This document shows positions 60,501-64,000 of a stretch of 64,000 nucleotides of DNA, piece after piece. Below the pieces are notes generated by a model, which saw only the letters and a program-made list of their open reading frames with translations, did no database searches and was not told where the DNA came from. Within the stretch, counting starts at the first letter, position 1, and the number at the start of each line of letters is the position of its first letter. The DNA is from Macrostomum hystrix (Eukaryota; Platyhelminthes; Macrostomidae), in assembly GCA_950097015.1 (NCBI GenBank), contig CATNEN010000010.1, forward strand, positions 2,186,501-2,250,500, written 5' to 3'. The position numbers and the translations under genes were made by a program.

Positions 60501-60945
60501 GGAGTGAGCAGTGGGATTAGATGATTCCCAATCAGATCCCCAAGAACTCCAGGCCGAGCATAGACTCACGCCTGCCCAATCTCGCTCGCATTCCCCGCAG
60601 TTTCCTGAGGGGGCTCAAACAACAACAGGCCACCAGGATCCTCACAAGCTCCCCTTCCCACCCCCAGGGAAGGCCGGGTGGAGGCGGGTCGGTCATCCAT
60701 CATTTTCACGCACTGGCGAGTTCAATACAGAAGCGGAGTCTGGGAGCTGGCCGAGCAAGAGACTGGGAGCTGGCCTGCGGGCAGGGCTTTCGCTGAAGTC
60801 AGTTATTTTTTTCAACAGACTTCGATTTCCTCGGCGCGAATTTGCAGGCAGTTCATCAGTGTACGCATCGTCGACTACGAGGAGTACCAGAAGAACGTAT
60901 TCTTCTTCGTGGAGCTGGGCGCGCCCATCCTCATGAAGAGAGTCG
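54568..60945 (+). CDS. SLC8A: Sodium/calcium exchanger NCX (SLC8 family), 5' part
   Basis: This plasma-membrane antiporter exchanges 3 Na+ for 1 Ca2+. Exons seen are 54568-56152, 58079-58193 and 60848-60945, with phases +1, +2 and +1 matching; the frame is still open at 60945. The protein starts with a signal peptide (LILLLLLVLLWPAAQA) and an Asn-rich glycosylation region. Five N-terminal membrane segments follow, with the alpha-1 repeat at about residues 118-160 (NLTLMALGSSAPEILLS, GTIVGSAAFNLFVIIGL). A basic XIP-like segment near FFKHFLQKRYVARK begins the large loop. Calx-beta domain CBD1 runs from about 377 (LIFFDPGHYTVMENVG) to VLDDDHSG. CBD2 begins in exon 2 with RVPYKTSDGTARGGGKDFED and continues in exon 3 with VRIVDYEEYQKNVFFFVELG. 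CBD2's end, the alpha-2 repeat and the C-terminal membrane helices are not in the window. The large first coding exon is like vertebrate NCX genes. Paralogue number is not assignable. Confidence 0.96.
56170..56300 (+). repeat. 16-bp minisatellite in NCX intron 1
   Basis: About eight copies of TGTGTGGGGAATCAGG (16 bp), beginning about 17 nt after the donor at 56153. Confidence 0.95.
56301..58078. other. Rest of NCX intron 1
   Basis: Unique, fairly GC-balanced sequence with pyrimidine-rich stretches (57600-57760, CCATCTCCCTTATCC-like). No exon in NCX phase was found. Short open frames lack family resemblance. Confidence 0.4.
58248..58572 (+). mobile_element. tRNA-derived SINE, family B (copy 3)
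   Basis: The head GAGGAAGTGGCAGAGCGGTC (A-box region) and CCCTGAGCTCGATTCCGC (B-box region) are followed by the shared body (CCTCCAAGGCACAGTG, GTGCCTGCGTAC, GCTGGCTGCAGGTCTA) and an ATAATTATTATT tail. It lies in NCX intron 2. It is the cleanest head of the three copies. Confidence 0.82.
58577..58925 (+). repeat. 22-bp minisatellite in NCX intron 2
   Basis: About 16 copies of GGGCGGATGGGATTTTGAGG plus AG (22 bp, with shorter GGGTGATTTT units), starting immediately at the SINE tail. Confidence 0.95.
58926..59499. other. Unique part of NCX intron 2
   Basis: No recognised feature. An open frame of 90 codons at 59237-59509 has no recognisable similarity and is not annotated. Confidence 0.4.
59500..60008 (+). 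repeat. 43-bp minisatellite in NCX intron 2
   Basis: About 12 copies of a 43-bp unit (CAGCTGACTGTTTGTCAGGA, then TCTTCTCTTCCGTCTGTCAG and AAA). TTCCGTCTGTC and TTCGGTCTGCC alternate as variants. Each unit holds CTGACTGTTTGTCAG, a small imperfect palindrome. Confidence 0.96.
60145..60192 (+). repeat. Interstitial telomere-type (CCCTAA)n tract
   Basis: About eight CCCTAA units, two of them changed to CCCTAG, in NCX intron 2. This is the vertebrate/lophotrochozoan-type telomere motif (TTAGGG on the other strand), not the arthropod TTAGG or nematode TTAGGC. Confidence 0.92.
60193..60847. other. Rest of NCX intron 2 before exon 3
   Basis: Unique, GC-balanced sequence ending in the acceptor cag at 60845-60847. 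No exon or mobile element recognised. Confidence 0.4.
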
Positions 60946-61175
60946 GTGAGCCATGTTTACAGCGGGTTCGATGAGTAGCTCCTATTCACTTGCTGGGTGG
61001 GGATCCGATACCGCATTGCTGGCACGTGAGCGGAGCTGTGAGTCGCTGCCCTCCGTTAGGCAGACAGCTTTCTGGCACTTCATGAAAGAGAGACAGGCTC
61101 TGTTGCTGCAGAAATCCCTGTCACCATGCAGGGATAAGTACTTTCTTCATTACTGACACAAGTCTCGAGTCAGGG

Positions 61176-62774
61176 ACACTCAACTGACACCCAACTGACG
61201 CTCAACTGACACTCAGCTGACACTCAACTGACACTCAACTGACACTCAACTGATACTCAACTGATACTCAACTGACGCTCAACTGACACTTAATTGACAC
61301 TCAACTGACACTCAACTGACACTCAACTGACACTCAACTGGCACTCAACTGACACTCAACTGACACTCAGCTGACACTCAACTGACACTCAACTGACACT
61401 CAGCTGACACTCAACTGATACTCAACTGACACTCAACAGACACTCAACTGACACTCAACTGATACTCAACTGATACTCAACTGACGCTCAACTGACACTT
61501 AATTGACACTCAACTGACACTCAACTGACACTCAACTGACACTCAACTGGCACTCAACTGACACTCAACTGACACTCAGCTGATACTCAACTGACACTCA
61601 ACTGACACTCAACTGACACTCAACTGACACTCAACTAACACTCAACTGACACTCAACTGATACTCAACTGATACTCAACTGACACTCAACTGACACTCAA
61701 CTGATACTCAACTGATACTCAACTGATACTCAACTGGCACTCAACTGACACTCAACTGACACTCAACTGACACTCAACTAGCACTCAACTGACACTCAAC
61801 TGACACTCAACTGACACTCAGCTGACACTCAACTGATACTCAACTGACACTCAACAGACACTCAACTGACACTCAACTGATACTCAACTGATACTCAACT
61901 GACGCTCAACTGACACTTAATTGACACTCAACTGACACTCAACTGACACTCAACTGACACTCAACTGGCACTCAACTGACACTCAACTGACACTCAGCTG
62001 ATACTCAACTGACACTCAACTGACACTCAACTGACACTCAACTGACACTCAACTAACACTCAACTGACACTCAACTGATACTCAACTGATACTCAACTGA
62101 CACTCAACTGACACTCAACTGACACTCAACTGATACTCAACTGATACTCAACTGACACTCAACTGACACTCAACTGACACTCAACTAACACTCAACTGAC
62201 ACTCAACTGATACTCAACTGATACTCAACTGATACTCAACTGATACTCAACTGACGCTTAACTGACACTTAATTGACACTCAACTGACACTCAACTAGCA
62301 CTCAACTGACACTCAACTGGCACTCAACTGACACTCAACTGACACTCAACTGACACTCAACTGACACTCAACTGACACTCAACTGACACTCAACTGACAC
62401 TCAACTGACACTCAACTGACACTCAGCTGACACTCAACTGACACTCAGCTGACACTCAGCTGACACTCAGCTGACACTCAACTGACACCCAACTGACACT
62501 CAACTGACACTCAACTGACACTCAACTGATACTCAACTGATACTCAACTGATACTCAACTGATACTCAACTGATACTCAACTGATACTCAACTGATACTC
62601 AACTGACGCTTAACTGACACTTAATTGACACTCAACTGACACTCAACTAGCACTCAACTGACACTCAACTGGCACTCAACTGACACTCAACTGACACTCA
62701 ACTGACACTCAACTGACACTCAACTGACACTCAACTGACACTCAACTGACACTCAACTGACACTCAGCTGACAC
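61176..62774 (+). repeat. 11-bp minisatellite in NCX intron 3
   Basis: About 145 copies of ACTCAACTGAC (11 bp) over 1.6 kb, kept almost perfectly in register. Marker variants (GACGCTCAAC next to ACACTTAATTG) recur at 61274, 61483, 61901, 62253 and 62605, showing higher-order repeat units of 209, 418 and 352 bp, all multiples of 11. Confidence 0.97.
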
Positions 62775-64000
62775 AGCTCGTGTCAAGAACAGTACATGCA
62801 AATGATTGTGCATTCATAGGCTACTATTTGCTAAAATTATATTACGGCATGGACTGAAATGTACATGTAGGTAGAGTATCATTTAGTGCTTTGCTAGGGC
62901 AATTATGTGAAATAGGTGAATTATTATGCGATGAAAATAAAGTACTCATAATGTATGATAAAGTAATGTATGTAAACATTGTCATTATTTATTTTCAAAT
63001 ATATAAGTACTTAATGTAAAAGTACGTCAAATAATAGTACTATAAGTACTTTTTGTCACTCGATAATTATAAATAACTGCACAACTGTTGAGCCAGAAAC
63101 AACAGTAAACAGCGGAGACAATCGAGTGGAGAAAGGTGTGAATGCGGTTACCATTGACAACACTAATATTCCCTATTTAACTTTTGCTGCAGAATCCAAT
63201 GAAAATATTGTACTAACTGAGTCAAAACGAGCCCGTTGCAGATCGTTTAGTTTGAATGGCATCTCTAGCTGTTTGTGTTGTTCATGTTTAGTTAGCATGC
63301 CTATGTGATCAATAATCACGCTGAGCCATTCTGTGCATGAAAGCCTCGTTTAAGCCCTTCAAAAGATTTCGCTAATTCAACGACGTCGATTAACGATTAG
63401 GACTGCAGCATTATCTGTGGATTAAAGTTAATTTTAGCTAATCTCAGCACTTCAGCTACCTCAACAGACATGCACTAACTTCCAGGTTTAACAAAAATCC
63501 TCACATTTTTGTTAAAATTGTTTCGCAAATTGAACAGCCGGTGAGTTGATCTTTTTGCATGCTGACGCAGGCGAATTTTTTTGTTAGACAAATTACCGGC
63601 TTAAATAGGAATGAGATATGTTGGTTCTGTAATTATGCATCTGCCCGCCTCCCAGACCTCACTAATTTGAGGGCCGCCTTGTCCCCCCTTCCCGTCTCCC
63701 CTGTGCCTCTAAGCAATTTTCTCACAGCTGGCAGCAGCCTGGGGGGCAGCCTCCTCAACTTGCCAATATTTCTGTGGAGCGGCGCAGAGGCCCGGGACAT
63801 CAGCGGCTTAATTGGAGCCCAGGGGTCACGCAGCCGATGCCACCATCGCCCTGATGCGGCAAATCCATGTACTTTCTCTTCCTGTTGGAAGGGTCTCCGC
63901 CCCCACCGCTGCCCCCTGCGGCGGGCTGTCAGGATCCCGGAATCCGGGCCGAAGGGTCGAGCCCAGCCCCGCAAAGGAAGCACAGCTGCATTGGTGATAG
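62775..64000. other. NCX intron 3 continuing to the window edge
   Basis: Unique AT-rich sequence, then GC-richer after about 63640. I looked for the next NCX exon (end of CBD2, alpha-2 repeat) in both GC-rich stretches and found none. Confidence 0.45.

Overview
This window is animal nuclear DNA. It contains multi-exon genes with GT-AG introns, ciliary genes, tRNA-derived SINEs, DNA transposons, a short interstitial (CCCTAA)n telomere-type tract and very many minisatellites. GC-rich exons, mostly short introns (many 70-160 bp) and the gene set suggest a ciliated invertebrate, plausibly a lophotrochozoan or a free-living flatworm. The species call is inference, not proof.

Layout. 0.1-7.8 kb (+): a coiled-coil outer dynein arm docking protein (ODAD1/CCDC63 family), whose last intron is filled by a 3.9-kb minisatellite. 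7.8-14.5 kb: the space between two convergent genes, holding a SINE and a 5-kb array of a 17-bp unit that carries GTAAGT. 14.5-29.8 kb (-): a complete DYNC2H1, the cytoplasmic dynein-2 (retrograde intraflagellar transport) heavy chain, 16 exons and about 4297 residues. 29.8-37.7 kb: AT-rich DNA with a nested transposon, namely a FLYWCH-type MULE sitting inside a decayed Tc1/IS630-like element. 37.7-41.0 kb (+): TBC1D16 (Rab GAP). 42.9-45.2 kb (+): a CEP95-like centrosomal protein. 47.3-51.8 kb (+): CDC20 (APC/C activator). 54.6 kb to beyond 60.9 kb (+): the 5' half of an NCX/SLC8 sodium/calcium exchanger, whose remaining exons lie beyond the window.

Functions. ODAD1-like, DYNC2H1 and CEP95-like point to cilia and centrosomes; CDC20, TBC1D16 and NCX are general cell-biology genes. 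The genes look like independent neighbours and no operon is claimed, although ODAD1, CEP95 and CDC20 have acceptor-like AG sites just before their start regions.

The most notable features are: (1) four apparent single-base frameshifts in otherwise conserved genes, one of which, in DYNC2H1, falls exactly on a TCC-TGA-TGC string identical to the core of the antizyme +1 recoding site; (2) minisatellites placed repeatedly just downstream of 5' splice sites in every multi-exon gene except DYNC2H1; (3) the 5-kb array of about 290 donor-like GTAAGT units with internal 1.7-kb duplications; (4) the nested transposon. Exon boundaries were worked out by eye from reading frame, splice dinucleotides and remembered family sequences, not from transcripts or alignment software.
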